Positions 7,322 through 15,665 are shown, counted from the first letter of the stretch. The stretch is 40,452 nt of DNA from Candidatus Segetimicrobium genomatis (GCA_005882275.1 VBAK01000124.1:1-40452), one strand, 5' to 3'. The notes: a model not told the origin generated them from the sequence alone. Numbers and translations: made by a program.

Positions 7322-8289
7322 CGTTCATGCCTCCCTGAAGCCCCGGACGGCACCGTCCGGGGTCTGGGCGACGCCGGCCCGCGTCCCGTCCCGTTGGTTG
7401 GGCGCCCCGCGATCCCGCCGGATGTACGCCCTGCGATCCTGCCGGATGCTGGGCCTGCGGCGCGAGCCAGCAACCTCTGTTTGCTGTTTGCCTCGCTCTG
7501 GTTTGGAGTCCCCGCAGGGGGTACTGCCCCTGCGCGACCGCCGCGCCCGTTCCGGCCGGCCCGGCGAACCGCCATCCACGGCGGAAATCCGCCGTAGCGT
7601 GAGGACGGGCAGAGGTCGCGAATCGGACACGACGGGCACTGCGGCCGCCGCGCGTCGCACACCTCCCGCCCAAAGTAGATGAGCCGGAGCGAGAACGCGC
7701 TCCAGTCCTCCCGCGGGATCACCGCCATGAGATCCTGCTCGATCTTGTCGGGATCATCGTGCGCGGTCAGCGCCATCCGCCGGGAAAGCCGCCGGACGTG
7801 CGTGTCCACCACGATGCCCGGGAGGCCGAAGATGCTGAGGACGACGTTGGCCGTCTTCCGGCCGACGCCATCCAGTTGCACGAGCTCGTCCAGGGTGCGG
7901 GGGACTTCTCCGCCGAACCGCTCCACGAGCATCCGGGAGGCGCTCTGAATCGCCCGAGTCTTGGCGCGGAAAAACCCCGTGCTGTGGATCGCCTGCTCCA
8001 GCTCCTCGCGGCGGGCGTTCGCGAAATCGGCCGGTGTGCGGTAACGCTGGAACAGGCCCGGTGTCACCAGGTTGACCTGCGCGTCGGTGCTCTGCGCCGA
8101 GAGGATCGTTGCGATCAGCAGCTGGAACGGCGACGAGTGGTGCAGGGGAATCTCCGGATGCGGATAACCCTGCGCCAGCCGCCGCGCAATGGCGCGGGCG
8201 CGCCGGGTGCGGGCCGCCGCGGTCTCGGGCGGCAGGCCGGGGCCCCTCCGTCCGGCCCTCCTCGCGTGACCTCTTCCAGCCGCCCCCAC
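7318..8289 (-). CDS. nth: Endonuclease III with a long low-complexity C-terminal tail
   Basis: A DNA glycosylase/AP lyase for oxidised pyrimidines. The core has LLIATILSAQSTDAQVN, the helix-hairpin-helix LDGVGRKTANVV with the catalytic lysine, VVDTHVRRLSRR with the catalytic aspartate, and a [4Fe-4S] loop C-x6-C-x2-C-x5-C in VCDARRPQCPSCPIRDLC. Most Nth proteins stop within a few residues of that loop. This one continues for about 95 residues rich in Gly, Arg, Ala and Pro. The tail is encoded by DNA that carries hairpins, short tandem repeats and a segment similar to an intergenic repeat at 26480. The GTG at 8289 is chosen because a TTGACA-N17-TAGAGT promoter places transcription start at about 8290. 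An ATG at 8295 lies too close to the -10 to be transcribed from it. Confidence 0.92.
   Translation of the reverse strand: MGAAGRGHARRAGRRGPGLPPETAAARTRRARAIARRLAQGYPHPEIPLHHSSPFQLLIATILSAQSTDAQVNLVTPGLFQRYRTPADFANARREELEQAIHSTGFFRAKTRAIQSASRMLVERFGGEVPRTLDELVQLDGVGRKTANVVLSIFGLPGIVVDTHVRRLSRRMALTAHDDPDKIEQDLMAVIPREDWSAFSLRLIYFGREVCDARRPQCPSCPIRDLCPSSRYGGFPPWMAVRRAGRNGRGGRAGAVPPAGTPNQSEANSKQRLLARAAGPASGRIAGRTSGGIAGRPTNGTGRGPASPRPRTVPSGASGRHER
7341..7362. repeat. GC-rich inverted repeat at the 3' end of nth
   Basis: CCCCGGACGG and its exact complement CCGTCCGGGG are separated by only CA, giving about 9 closed pairs. It lies inside the nth coding tail, 20-41 nt upstream of the fabI start on the transcribed strand. 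There it could affect fabI translation or mRNA decay. It may also be just part of the repeat-rich tail. Confidence 0.6.
7420..7470. repeat. Two imperfect tandem units (~24 bp) in the nth tail
   Basis: The unit CCCGCGATCCCGCCGGATG recurs about 25 bp further on as CCTGCGATCCTGCCGGATG, with a weaker third unit after it. It encodes the repetitive Ser/Gly/Arg/Ile/Ala segment of the Nth tail, which suggests the tail grew by local duplication. Confidence 0.55.
7471..7534. repeat. Dispersed repeat copy A (in nth tail), ending in a hairpin
   Basis: The segment from CAACCTCTGTTTGC to TTTGGAGTCCCC aligns with 26480-26521 with about 8 differences in 44 positions and is followed in both places by a run of G. 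Here it is followed by an 8-bp stem (CGCAGGGG at 7513-7520 with CCCCTGCG at 7527-7534, 6-nt loop). It is read through as part of the Nth tail. Confidence 0.5.
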
Positions 8290-8296
8290 GTGCATC

Positions 8297-8325
8297 ACTC
8301 TATCGTGGGCCCCCGCAGGTGTCAA
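8297..8325 (-). promoter_or_regulatory. Predicted nth-fabI promoter
   Basis: On the minus strand there is a perfect TTGACA at 8320-8325, a 17-bp spacer and TAGAGT at 8297-8302. Transcription would begin about 7 nt on, at about 8290, directly in front of the GTG at 8289. This implies a leaderless message. Confidence 0.65.
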
Positions 8326-8425
8326 TTTGCCGTGGCAAGAAGAAGCAGACGAGAGGGACCGTCCGGTACATCAGTCGGGGCTCCCACGAACTCGCGTCGC
8401 TTCAGCGAATTCGGGGGAGGGAGAG

Positions 8426-9535
8426 GTGACGTGGATGGATTACGCAGCCCGCCAGCAGGCGGCCGTGAGGGTCATGGGCGATCAGCACATCGACCTCCTC
8501 GCGGTCGCGCCCAGCGACGACATGCAGTACCTGCTCGGATATGTCCCGCACCCCGACGAGCGGCCCTGCTACCTGCTCCTGGATTCCGGCGGCGCCGCGT
8601 TTGTGGTTCCCTCGCTCAACGCGACCGAGGCGGCGGCGCGCGTTTCCCTGCCGACGCTCGTGTATACGGACGCCGAAGGTCCGGCGAAAGCGCTGACCGC
8701 GGCGGCCCGCGCCCTCGGGGGGAAGGCGCCGCGCCGGATCGCGGTCTCGGACACGATGCGGGCGGATTTTGTCCTGACGCTCCAGGCCGCCTATCCCGAC
8801 GCCCGGCTTGGCCTCGGCTCCCTCGTCCTCGGCCCTCTCCGGATGCGAAAATCGGCCGAGGAGATCGCGCTGCTCAAGCGGAGCGCCCGGCACGCCGACC
8901 AGGCGATGCGCGACGCCTGGGCCGCCTGCCGCGTGGGGGCCACCGAGCGGGAGATCGGCGAGGCCGCGGCCGCGTCGTTCCGCAGGTCCGGTTCGGAAGA
9001 GGTGTCCTTCACCCAGGTGGCGTCGGGGCCGAACGGCGCGTTTCCGCACCACCATTCCGGCGATCGGACGCTGCGTCCGGGAGACGCGGTCACCCTGGAC
9101 CTCGGCGGCCGGCTCGAGCAGTACGCCTCCGATCTCACCCGGACGGCCTCCATGGGGAAGCCGTCCGCGCGTCACCAGGAGGTGCACCGGGTCGTCGAGG
9201 CGGCCGTGGGGGCCGGGATGGAGGCGGCGCGGCCGGGGGGCCTCCTCAAGGACGTCGACCTCGCGGCCAGGGCCGTGATCGAGCGGGCGGGCTACGGCCA
9301 GTACTTCGTTCACCGGGTCGGCCACGGGCTCGGCCTCAGCGTGCACGAACTACCGAGCGTCACCCACCTGAACACGCAGCCGATCGAGGAGGGGATGGTC
9401 TTCTCGGTCGAGCCGGGGATCTATCTCCCCGGCGAGTTCGGCGTCCGCGTGGAGGAGATCGTCCATATCGCCCGTGACGGGGCGCGGCGCGTCAGCGAGT
9501 TGCCCCGCGACATCCACCTGATCTCCGCTGGGTGA
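8426..9535 (+). CDS. Xaa-Pro aminopeptidase-like M24 metallopeptidase
   Basis: A protein of 369 residues in two parts. The first is an N-terminal creatinase/prolidase-like domain, about residues 1-140. The second is a C-terminal pita-bread metallopeptidase domain with the five metal ligands: Asp in VTLDLGG, Asp in YASDLTR, His in HGLGLSVHE, Glu in VFSVEPGIY and Glu in GVRVEEIVHI. The family removes N-terminal residues before proline or cleaves Xaa-Pro dipeptides, with Mn or Co; the protein is cytoplasmic. The GTG at 8426 follows GGAGG with 5 nt spacing. An ATG at 8435 is an alternative that would shorten it by three residues. It is divergent from nth, with about 135 bp between them. Confidence 0.88.
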   Translation: MTWMDYAARQQAAVRVMGDQHIDLLAVAPSDDMQYLLGYVPHPDERPCYLLLDSGGAAFVVPSLNATEAAARVSLPTLVYTDAEGPAKALTAAARALGGKAPRRIAVSDTMRADFVLTLQAAYPDARLGLGSLVLGPLRMRKSAEEIALLKRSARHADQAMRDAWAACRVGATEREIGEAAAASFRRSGSEEVSFTQVASGPNGAFPHHHSGDRTLRPGDAVTLDLGGRLEQYASDLTRTASMGKPSARHQEVHRVVEAAVGAGMEAARPGGLLKDVDLAARAVIERAGYGQYFVHRVGHGLGLSVHELPSVTHLNTQPIEEGMVFSVEPGIYLPGEFGVRVEEIVHIARDGARRVSELPRDIHLISAG

Positions 9536-9597
9536 GGCCGCTGCTGGGCATTCTCAAAGGTGGCGCGCCTCAGCCTGGGTGTTCCTAGAAAGGGGCA

Positions 9598-10575
9598 ATG
9601 AGCGTGGAGGCCCCCGCGGCGATCGTTCTCGAGAACCTGTCCAAAGTCTACGACCTTCCGCCCGGGTCCGCCGGCGCGGCCCAGGCCGTCGCCGCCGACA
9701 ACCTGAACCTGCGCATCGCCGCCGGCGAGGTCTTCGGGTTGGTGGGGCCAAACGGCGCGGGCAAGACCACGACGCTGAAGATGATCTGCGGGCTGCTCGT
9801 CCCTACGGCCGGCCGGATCGTGGTGAACGGCATCGACGTCGAGCGCGACCCGGAGGCGGCGCAGGGCGGGATCGGGTACCTGGCGGACTTCTTCTCGCTG
9901 TACGATGATTTGAAGGTCTGGGAATACCTCGACTACTTCGCGCACGCCTACAAGATGGCGCCCGAGACCATCGCCGGCCGGGTGACCGAGGTGCTGGGGG
10001 TGTTGGGGCTCGAAGGCAAGCGGGGGGCCTTCATCGGCGGTCTCTCCCGGGGGATGAAGCAGCGCCTGGGCATCGGCCGCGCGATCATCCACGACCCTCA
10101 GGTGCTGGTCCTCGACGAGCCGGCGGTGGGACTCGATCCCAAGGGGCGCATCGAGTTCCGCCAACTCGTCCGTGAGCTCAACGGCCAGGGCAAGACGGTC
10201 CTCATCACCTCCCATCTCCTTCACGACCTCGAGGAGATGTGCACGTCCATCGCCATCATCGAAAGGGGCCGCCTGCTCCGGAGCGGCCGGCTCGGGCAGA
10301 TCCTGGGGGAGGGCGTCCGTGAGCGCCGCGTGCGGATCATGATCGCCTCTCCGGGGTTTGCGCTTGTCGAGTGGCTGTCGCGCCGCGAGGGCGTGACAGG
10401 GGTGACGGGCGTGGCGCCCATCGGCGCGCAGTTCTCGTTTGCCGGCGGCGAAGCCGAACTGGCCTCGCTGGTGAAGGCGCTCGTGGTGGCCGGCGCTTCG
10501 GTCTACGCCGTCGAACCGGTGGGCGAGACGCTGGAGAAGGTCGTCATGGGGCTGTCGAGGGGTGAGGTCACGTGA
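9598..10575 (+). CDS. ABC transporter ATP-binding protein (ABC-2 type export)
   Basis: A protein of 325 residues. Walker A GPNGAGKTT, the signature LSRGMKQRL, Walker B VLVLDEPAVGLDP and the switch histidine in ITSH are all present in the first 220 residues. A C-terminal extension of about 90 residues is typical of multidrug/ABC-2 exporters such as CcmA or NatA-like subunits. AAAGGGG precedes the ATG by a few nucleotides. Its stop overlaps the GTG of the permease gene, so the two are coupled and should form one complex. The substrate cannot be inferred. Confidence 0.92.
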   Translation: MSVEAPAAIVLENLSKVYDLPPGSAGAAQAVAADNLNLRIAAGEVFGLVGPNGAGKTTTLKMICGLLVPTAGRIVVNGIDVERDPEAAQGGIGYLADFFSLYDDLKVWEYLDYFAHAYKMAPETIAGRVTEVLGVLGLEGKRGAFIGGLSRGMKQRLGIGRAIIHDPQVLVLDEPAVGLDPKGRIEFRQLVRELNGQGKTVLITSHLLHDLEEMCTSIAIIERGRLLRSGRLGQILGEGVRERRVRIMIASPGFALVEWLSRREGVTGVTGVAPIGAQFSFAGGEAELASLVKALVVAGASVYAVEPVGETLEKVVMGLSRGEVT

Positions 10576-12095
10576 GTGTCGTGCCGGCCAACCCGGAATT
10601 GATTCGCAACATCCGCGCCCAGCTGCGGGCGGACCGGGTCGTGACGGTCGCGGTGGTCTGCGCCGTGCTGTCGCTCGCGGTTGGATATTCGATGGCATAC
10701 ACCCATGGGGGCCCCGGGCGCGTGTGGGGGCTCGAATTTCTCCGCGTCGCCCTGGCGGCGCAGACGTTCGTGCTCGTGCTGGGGGGCGGCCTCGTGTCCC
10801 TGCTCGCGGTGCAGCGTGAGAAAGAGATGAACACCTTTGATTTTCAGCGGGTCACGCGCCTCCGGCCGCTGGAGCTGGCGCTCGGCAAGTTGTTCGGGGC
10901 CCCGGTCCTCATGTACTTCATCGTCCTGTGCCTCATGCCCGCGGCTCTGGTCGGCGCGGCCGTCGGGCACGCGCGCCCCACGTTCGTGGTGGCCGCGTAC
11001 GTGGTGGCGGTCCTCGGGGCGATCAGCATCCATGCGCTGGCCCTGTTGCTGTCCCTGTTGCTCGAGCGCGGCGTGGCGGTCGCCGGCGGGGTCCTGTTCC
11101 TCATCGTCTTGTGGCTCAATCCGCTCGTGGCCGCCCGATTCTGGCTGGACCTGGGGTCGCTCAGCCCGTTCTACGCGAGTGACTTGAGCACCCAGATGAC
11201 GTGGGCGGTCATGTCGCGCCCGCCGGGTACGATCATCTATGTGCCCGGAGGATACGGGATGACCGATGTGCTCTTCGGGTGGCCGGTGCACCACGCCGTC
11301 GTCGCCGTGGCGCTGTATGCGGGGTTCGCGGCCTGGTTCTTGCTGGCGGTCGTCCGCAACATCAAGCGAGACCCCGCCGGGTATGAGATCTTTACGCCGG
11401 CGCAGGCGCTCGGCTTCCTGTTCTTCATCAACCTCATCTTCATCGGGTTCTTCCGCTGGTCGCGGTGGAGCGCGGCCGAAGCGCAGGCGGACCTGTTGGG
11501 GCTCAACACCACGCTCTGCTTCGTCCTCGGGGTGGCGCTGCTCCGCACCCGCGACCGTGTTCGCCGCCTCGACGCGCGCCGCCGCCTCTCGTCCGGATGG
11601 CTTGCGGCGGCCTGGCCGGCTCCGTACCTGGCCGCCGGCACGCTGCTGGTCGGGCTGGTGCCGGTGGCAATTTTGCAGGTGATCGGGAAGCTGGACGGGG
11701 AGTGGGACCTTGGAGTGGCGCTCTTCCGGGTGGCGCTGTTCTCAGCGTGGCTGCTGCGGGATGTCCTCTACCTGCAGTGGATGAACCTCCGCCTCGGCGG
11801 CCGGCTCAGGCTCGGCCTGCTCTACCTCGCGGTGTTCTACATCTGTACCGGCATCGTCTTTGGGACGCTCAATCTGTTTGGGACGCCGAGCGGGCTGGCG
11901 TTCACGGCCGTGTTTATGCCCCCGGCGGTGTTCGCCCTGCGGCTCGGGGAGTGGGCATATACCTGGGAGGTGTGGCTCGCGGCCCTGGGCGCGCAGATCC
12001 TGATCGCGGGATTGTTCGTGAGCCTCCAGAGGCGGACGCTCGCGGACCTCTCCCTCCCCGGCCGGGCCTCCGCCGCCGCGGCCGGCGCGGCTTAG
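10572..12095 (+). CDS. ABC-2 type transporter permease
   Basis: A polytopic membrane protein of 507 residues with about a dozen hydrophobic segments. A cytoplasmic stretch near residues 80-100 (REKEMNTFDFQRVTRLRPLE) resembles the coupling region of ABC-2 permeases, where 'EKE..T...L..TPL' patterns are common. It begins with a GTG that overlaps the stop of the ATPase gene and is the obvious partner of that ATPase. A loop near 220 (PPGTIIYVPGGYGMTDVLFG) is probably outside. It ends convergently with the IMPase-like gene, the two stop regions overlapping by a few bases. Confidence 0.85.
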   Translation: MSVVPANPELIRNIRAQLRADRVVTVAVVCAVLSLAVGYSMAYTHGGPGRVWGLEFLRVALAAQTFVLVLGGGLVSLLAVQREKEMNTFDFQRVTRLRPLELALGKLFGAPVLMYFIVLCLMPAALVGAAVGHARPTFVVAAYVVAVLGAISIHALALLLSLLLERGVAVAGGVLFLIVLWLNPLVAARFWLDLGSLSPFYASDLSTQMTWAVMSRPPGTIIYVPGGYGMTDVLFGWPVHHAVVAVALYAGFAAWFLLAVVRNIKRDPAGYEIFTPAQALGFLFFINLIFIGFFRWSRWSAAEAQADLLGLNTTLCFVLGVALLRTRDRVRRLDARRRLSSGWLAAAWPAPYLAAGTLLVGLVPVAILQVIGKLDGEWDLGVALFRVALFSAWLLRDVLYLQWMNLRLGGRLRLGLLYLAVFYICTGIVFGTLNLFGTPSGLAFTAVFMPPAVFALRLGEWAYTWEVWLAALGAQILIAGLFVSLQRRTLADLSLPGRASAAAAGAA

Positions 12096-12934
12096 CCGAG
12101 CCCGCTGTGCCCCCTGGCGAGCGCCGCGACAAGCTGGTCGTGGATCAGCCCGTTGGTGGCCAGCATCTGCCGGCCGTGCAGGTCCAACCCGCGCCCGCGG
12201 AGGTCGGTCACCCGGCCCCCCGCCTCCTCGACGAGCAGCGTCCCGGCGGCAAAGTCCCATGCCTTCGGTCCGACTTCCCAGTAGCCCTCCATCTGGCCGA
12301 GCGCGACGGCCGCCAGGTTCAGCGCCGCCGAACCCATCAGGCGGATCCTCGCGACGCTTGTGAGGAGGTTTGTGAAGTGGTCGAAGTTGACTCGAGTATC
12401 TGCCACGTCGCTGGGGAATCCGGTGGAGAGCGTGGCCTGGTCGAGGCGGGCCGTCTGCGACACGCGCAGCCGGCGCCAGCCTGCGAGGTCCCCCCACGCC
12501 TCCGGCCGGGGGGGCAGGCCCGACACCGCCGCGGCAAACGCCCCCTGCCCCGCCTCCGCGGCATACACCTCGCCGAACATGGAGTTGAGGATGACGCCGG
12601 CGACCGGCCGGTCTCCGCGCTCCAGCGCGATGCTCACCGCGAACCAGGGGATGGCGTGCGCGAAGTTAAACGTGCCGTCCAGGGGGTCGATGAGCCAGGT
12701 GTGGGGGCCCGTCCCCCGGCGCCCGCCTTCCTCGCCGAGGAAGGCGTGGTCCGGAAAGGCCGAGCTGAGGATGGTGACCGCGGCGGCCTCCGCGGCGCGG
12801 TCCGCTTCGGTGACCGGGTCGTTCCGGCCCTTGTAGTCGACCCGGATCCCCTTGCCGAAGGCGGCGCGGTGGATCTCCCCGGCCGCGTGCGCGGCCCGCA
12901 GCGCGGCCACAGCGTAGGGTGAGAGGGCGGGCAT
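12092..12934 (-). CDS. Inositol monophosphatase family protein
   Basis: A protein of 280 residues in the Mg-dependent, lithium-sensitive phosphatase fold. Metal-site motifs are GEEGG (Glu), IDPLDGTFNF (the Asp-Pro-Leu-Asp-Gly-Thr signature) and WDFAAGTLLVEEAGG near the C-terminus. Family members dephosphorylate inositol-1-phosphate, histidinol phosphate, PAP or fructose-1,6-bisphosphate. Nothing in the neighbourhood chooses between these. The ATG at 12934 lies 10 nt after a TATAGT hexamer and has no Shine-Dalgarno sequence, in keeping with leaderless initiation. A longer frame upstream is open, but the promoter and the family length argue against it. Confidence 0.92.
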   Translation of the reverse strand: MPALSPYAVAALRAAHAAGEIHRAAFGKGIRVDYKGRNDPVTEADRAAEAAAVTILSSAFPDHAFLGEEGGRRGTGPHTWLIDPLDGTFNFAHAIPWFAVSIALERGDRPVAGVILNSMFGEVYAAEAGQGAFAAAVSGLPPRPEAWGDLAGWRRLRVSQTARLDQATLSTGFPSDVADTRVNFDHFTNLLTSVARIRLMGSAALNLAAVALGQMEGYWEVGPKAWDFAAGTLLVEEAGGRVTDLRGRGLDLHGRQMLATNGLIHDQLVAALARGHSGLG

Positions 12935-12944
12935 GCTACATGCC

Positions 12945-12973
12945 ACTATACGTACCCGCAGGAGCGATGTCGA
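12945..12973 (-). promoter_or_regulatory. Predicted promoter of the IMPase-like gene
   Basis: On the minus strand there is TCGACA at 12968-12973, a 17-bp spacer and TATAGT at 12945-12950; each hexamer differs from consensus at one position. The expected transcription start at about 12938 leaves about 4 nt before the ATG at 12934. Confidence 0.6.
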
Positions 12974-13092
12974 GCGGGGTGGGCCCGCCGCGCCGGGGGG
13001 GGAATGCGACGTGGAATGGAGCGCGTTCCCTCCGTGGACGGACGTGCAGGAGAGCATGGGCATGAGCGGAATCGTACCGTGAGGCCTTAGAC

Positions 13093-14394
13093 ATGCCGTA
13101 TCTCAGCCAGGTCATTGGGAAGCCCGTCAGCGATGCGGCCGGCGAGGCATTCGACACCGTCTCCGATCTCGTCATCTACCACGGGACCGAAAAATTTCCA
13201 CGGCTCACCGGGATCCTGCTGAGAGGCGACCGCAGCCGCGTGGCGGTCATTCCGTGGGACGCGGTCGCGGAGTTTTCCGCCTCCGGCATCCGGCTGCGCG
13301 TGGAGCGCCGCCGCCTCGCGCCGCGGCCGCTGCAGCCTGATGAGATCCTCCTGCGGGACGACATCCTCGACTCGCAGGTCGTCGACACCGACGACATCAA
13401 GGTCGTCCGGGTCAACGATGTGGAGCTGCGCCAGGTCGGCACCGACGTCCGGGTGATCGGCGCGGACGTCGGCTCGCGTTCGCTCTTCCGGCGGCTCGGG
13501 CTCGAGCCGTTCGTCTGCCGCGCCCTCGAGCGCGTCGGGCACCCGCTGCCGGGCCGGGTAATCCCCTGGAACCTCGTGGCCGTCCTCGGAGGGACGCTGA
13601 CCCCGCTCAGGCTGTCCGTCTCGCGGGAGAGGCTGAAGAACATCCACCCGGCGGACCTGGCGGATCTGCTCGAAGAGCTCCCCCGGGATGAGCGGGTCGA
13701 GATGATGACCGCGCTCCCCGAGGAGCACGCGGCGGATGTGCTGGAAGAAGCCGAGCCCGAGGTGCAGACGGCCGTCATCCAGGAGTTGCCCAGCGAGCGG
13801 GCGTCCGACATTCTGGAAGAGATGAAGCCGGACGAGGCGGCGGACGTCCTGGGCGAACTCCCCGAGGAGCGGGCCGAGGAGCTGATCGGCCTGATGGAGG
13901 AGGACAAGGCGGAAGAGGTGAGCCGGCTGCTCCAGTACGAGCCGGAGACCGCGGCCGGCAAGATGACGACCGAGTTCATCGCCCTGCCGGCGTCGATGAC
14001 CGTGGAGCAGGTCCTGGCGCGCCTCCGGGAGACGAAGCCGGACGATCAGAGCATCTATTATCTGTACGTCGTCGACGATCAGGGACGCCTGGTGGGGGTG
14101 CTCTCCATCCGCGGCCTGATCTCGTCGGCGCCCGACTGCCCCATTTCCAAGCTCATGCGCACGGATGTGGTGTACGTGCGAGCGGACGCCCGCGTCGAGG
14201 ACGTCGCCGGCGCGCTGGTGAGATATGACCTGCTGGCGGTTCCCGTGGTGGAAGCGGACGGCCGGCTCGTCGGGATCGTCACGATCGATCAGCTCCTCGA
14301 CCTGCTGCTGGAGAAGTACGGGCCTCGGAAGCTGGGCGGCGGGTTCGATCTCCTCCGCCGCAAGGCCGCGCGCGAGGGTTCAGGCGCTGCATGA
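13093..14394 (+). CDS. Soluble MgtE-like Mg2+ sensor protein: PRC-barrel domains, MgtE N domain and CBS pair, no membrane domain
   Basis: A protein of 433 residues. Two PRC-barrel-like domains come first (about 1-85 and 95-175). Next is the acidic MgtE N-terminal superhelix (about 186-290), with repeats such as HPADLADLLEELP, LPEEHAADVLEEAEP and LPEERAEELIGLMEEDKAEEV. Two CBS domains follow (about 295-415), with the GKMTTEFIALP and LMRTDVVYV entry motifs. In MgtE channels the N and CBS domains bind Mg2+ and gate the pore. Here the five-helix pore is missing and the protein ends after the CBS pair. Its stop overlaps the start of the NRAMP gene as ATGA, so the likely job is to sense Mg2+ (or nucleotide) and regulate that transporter. 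The role is inferred; the domains are clear. Confidence 0.9.
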   Translation: MPYLSQVIGKPVSDAAGEAFDTVSDLVIYHGTEKFPRLTGILLRGDRSRVAVIPWDAVAEFSASGIRLRVERRRLAPRPLQPDEILLRDDILDSQVVDTDDIKVVRVNDVELRQVGTDVRVIGADVGSRSLFRRLGLEPFVCRALERVGHPLPGRVIPWNLVAVLGGTLTPLRLSVSRERLKNIHPADLADLLEELPRDERVEMMTALPEEHAADVLEEAEPEVQTAVIQELPSERASDILEEMKPDEAADVLGELPEERAEELIGLMEEDKAEEVSRLLQYEPETAAGKMTTEFIALPASMTVEQVLARLRETKPDDQSIYYLYVVDDQGRLVGVLSIRGLISSAPDCPISKLMRTDVVYVRADARVEDVAGALVRYDLLAVPVVEADGRLVGIVTIDQLLDLLLEKYGPRKLGGGFDLLRRKAAREGSGAA

Positions 14395-15665
14395 GCTTTA
14401 CCCTTCCGCTGCTCCGCCGCGCGACCGGCAGTCGGGCGATGGCCAGGCTCACGATGTTCCTCGCCGTCATGGGGCCCGGGATCATCACCCAGAACGTCGA
14501 CAACGACGCCGGGGGCATCACCACCTATTCGCTGGCCGGCGCGAATTTCGGCTACGCCCTGCTCTGGACCCTCGTGCCCATCACCGTCGCCCTCTACGTC
14601 GTGCAGGAGATGGCCGCGCGGCTTGGCGCCGTGACCGAGCACGGGCTGGCCGATCTGATCCGCGAGCGGTACGGGGTGCGCACCACGACGTTTGCGCTGC
14701 TGGCGCTGGTCGTCGCCGACTTCGGCAACACGATGGCGGAGTTCTCGGGCCTGGCGGCGGGCGGGGAGATCTTTGGGTGGTCCAAGTACATCGTCGTCCC
14801 GATCGGCGCGCTCGCGGTGTGGTGGCTGGTCTTCAAGGGCACCTTCCGGACGGTGGAGCGGGTGTTCCTGGTCGCCAGCCTGTTCTACGTGACCTACGTG
14901 GCCTCGGGCGTGTTCGCCCACCCCGACTGGGGGCAGGTGCTGCGGGCCACGGTCGTCCCATCTTTCAGCTTCCGCGCCGGCTACATCATCATGCTGGTGG
15001 GGATCGTCGGCACCACGATCGCTCCGTGGATGCAGTTCTACCTGCAGTCGGCCATTGTCGAGAAGCGCATCACCGTCAAGGAGTACGGGTACACCCAGGT
15101 GGACGTCCTGGTCGGCTCGATCATGACGGACGTTGTGGCCTGGTTCATCATCGTGGCGTGCGGCGCGACGATCTTCGCCCACCATATCCACGTAGAGACC
15201 GTCAAAGACGCCGCGCTGGCCCTCGGGCCGCTCGCGGGGAAGTACGCCGGGGCGCTCTTCGCCTTCGGCCTCATCAACGCGTCGCTGTTCTCGGCGTCGA
15301 TTCTGCCGCTGGCGACCTCGTACTACGTCTGCGAGGCTCTCGGGTTCGAGTCGGGCATCAACCGCACGATCCGGCAGGCCCCGGTATTCTACGGCCTCTA
15401 CGGCATCCTGATCGTGGGCGCGTGCGTCATCGTCCTGCTGCCCAACGCGCCGCTGCTCAAGATCCTCTTCCTCTCGCAGGTGGCGAACGGTGTCCTGCTG
15501 CCGTTCATCCTGATCTTCATGCTCCTCCTCGCGAACTCGAAGCGCCTGATGGGGAAGTACGCGAACTCGCGGGCCTTCAACGGGATCGCCTGGGTCACGG
15601 TCGTCGTGATGATCGTGCTCACCCTGGCGCTCGTGATCACCCAGATGTTCCCCGCGCGGAGCTGA
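14391..15665 (+). CDS. NRAMP family metal transporter with non-canonical metal site (possible Mg2+ type)
   Basis: A protein of 424 residues with 11 or so membrane segments. TM1 reads GPGIITQNVDNDAGGI where typical NRAMPs have GPxxxxxxxxxDPGN: the Asp is kept and the Asn is Gly. TM6 reads GTTIAPWMQFYLQS where typical Mn/Fe transporters have ATVMPHNxYLHS. The metal-binding Met, which selects transition metals, is thus Ala, and the His is Trp. Loss of that Met is described for the NRAMP-related magnesium transporter (NRMT) branch. Coupling to a MgtE-type sensor supports Mg2+ as substrate. Mn2+ or another divalent ion, or a further divergent NRAMP clade, remains possible. The gene overlaps the sensor gene by 4 bp. 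Confidence 0.88.
   Translation: MSFTLPLLRRATGSRAMARLTMFLAVMGPGIITQNVDNDAGGITTYSLAGANFGYALLWTLVPITVALYVVQEMAARLGAVTEHGLADLIRERYGVRTTTFALLALVVADFGNTMAEFSGLAAGGEIFGWSKYIVVPIGALAVWWLVFKGTFRTVERVFLVASLFYVTYVASGVFAHPDWGQVLRATVVPSFSFRAGYIIMLVGIVGTTIAPWMQFYLQSAIVEKRITVKEYGYTQVDVLVGSIMTDVVAWFIIVACGATIFAHHIHVETVKDAALALGPLAGKYAGALFAFGLINASLFSASILPLATSYYVCEALGFESGINRTIRQAPVFYGLYGILIVGACVIVLLPNAPLLKILFLSQVANGVLLPFILIFMLLLANSKRLMGKYANSRAFNGIAWVTVVVMIVLTLALVITQMFPARS

Noticed and set aside
7318..8325. TTG at 8325 or ATG at 8295 as the start of nth
   Set aside because: The TTG is inside the predicted -35 box and the ATG lies before the predicted transcription start, so neither would be in the message if the promoter is right.
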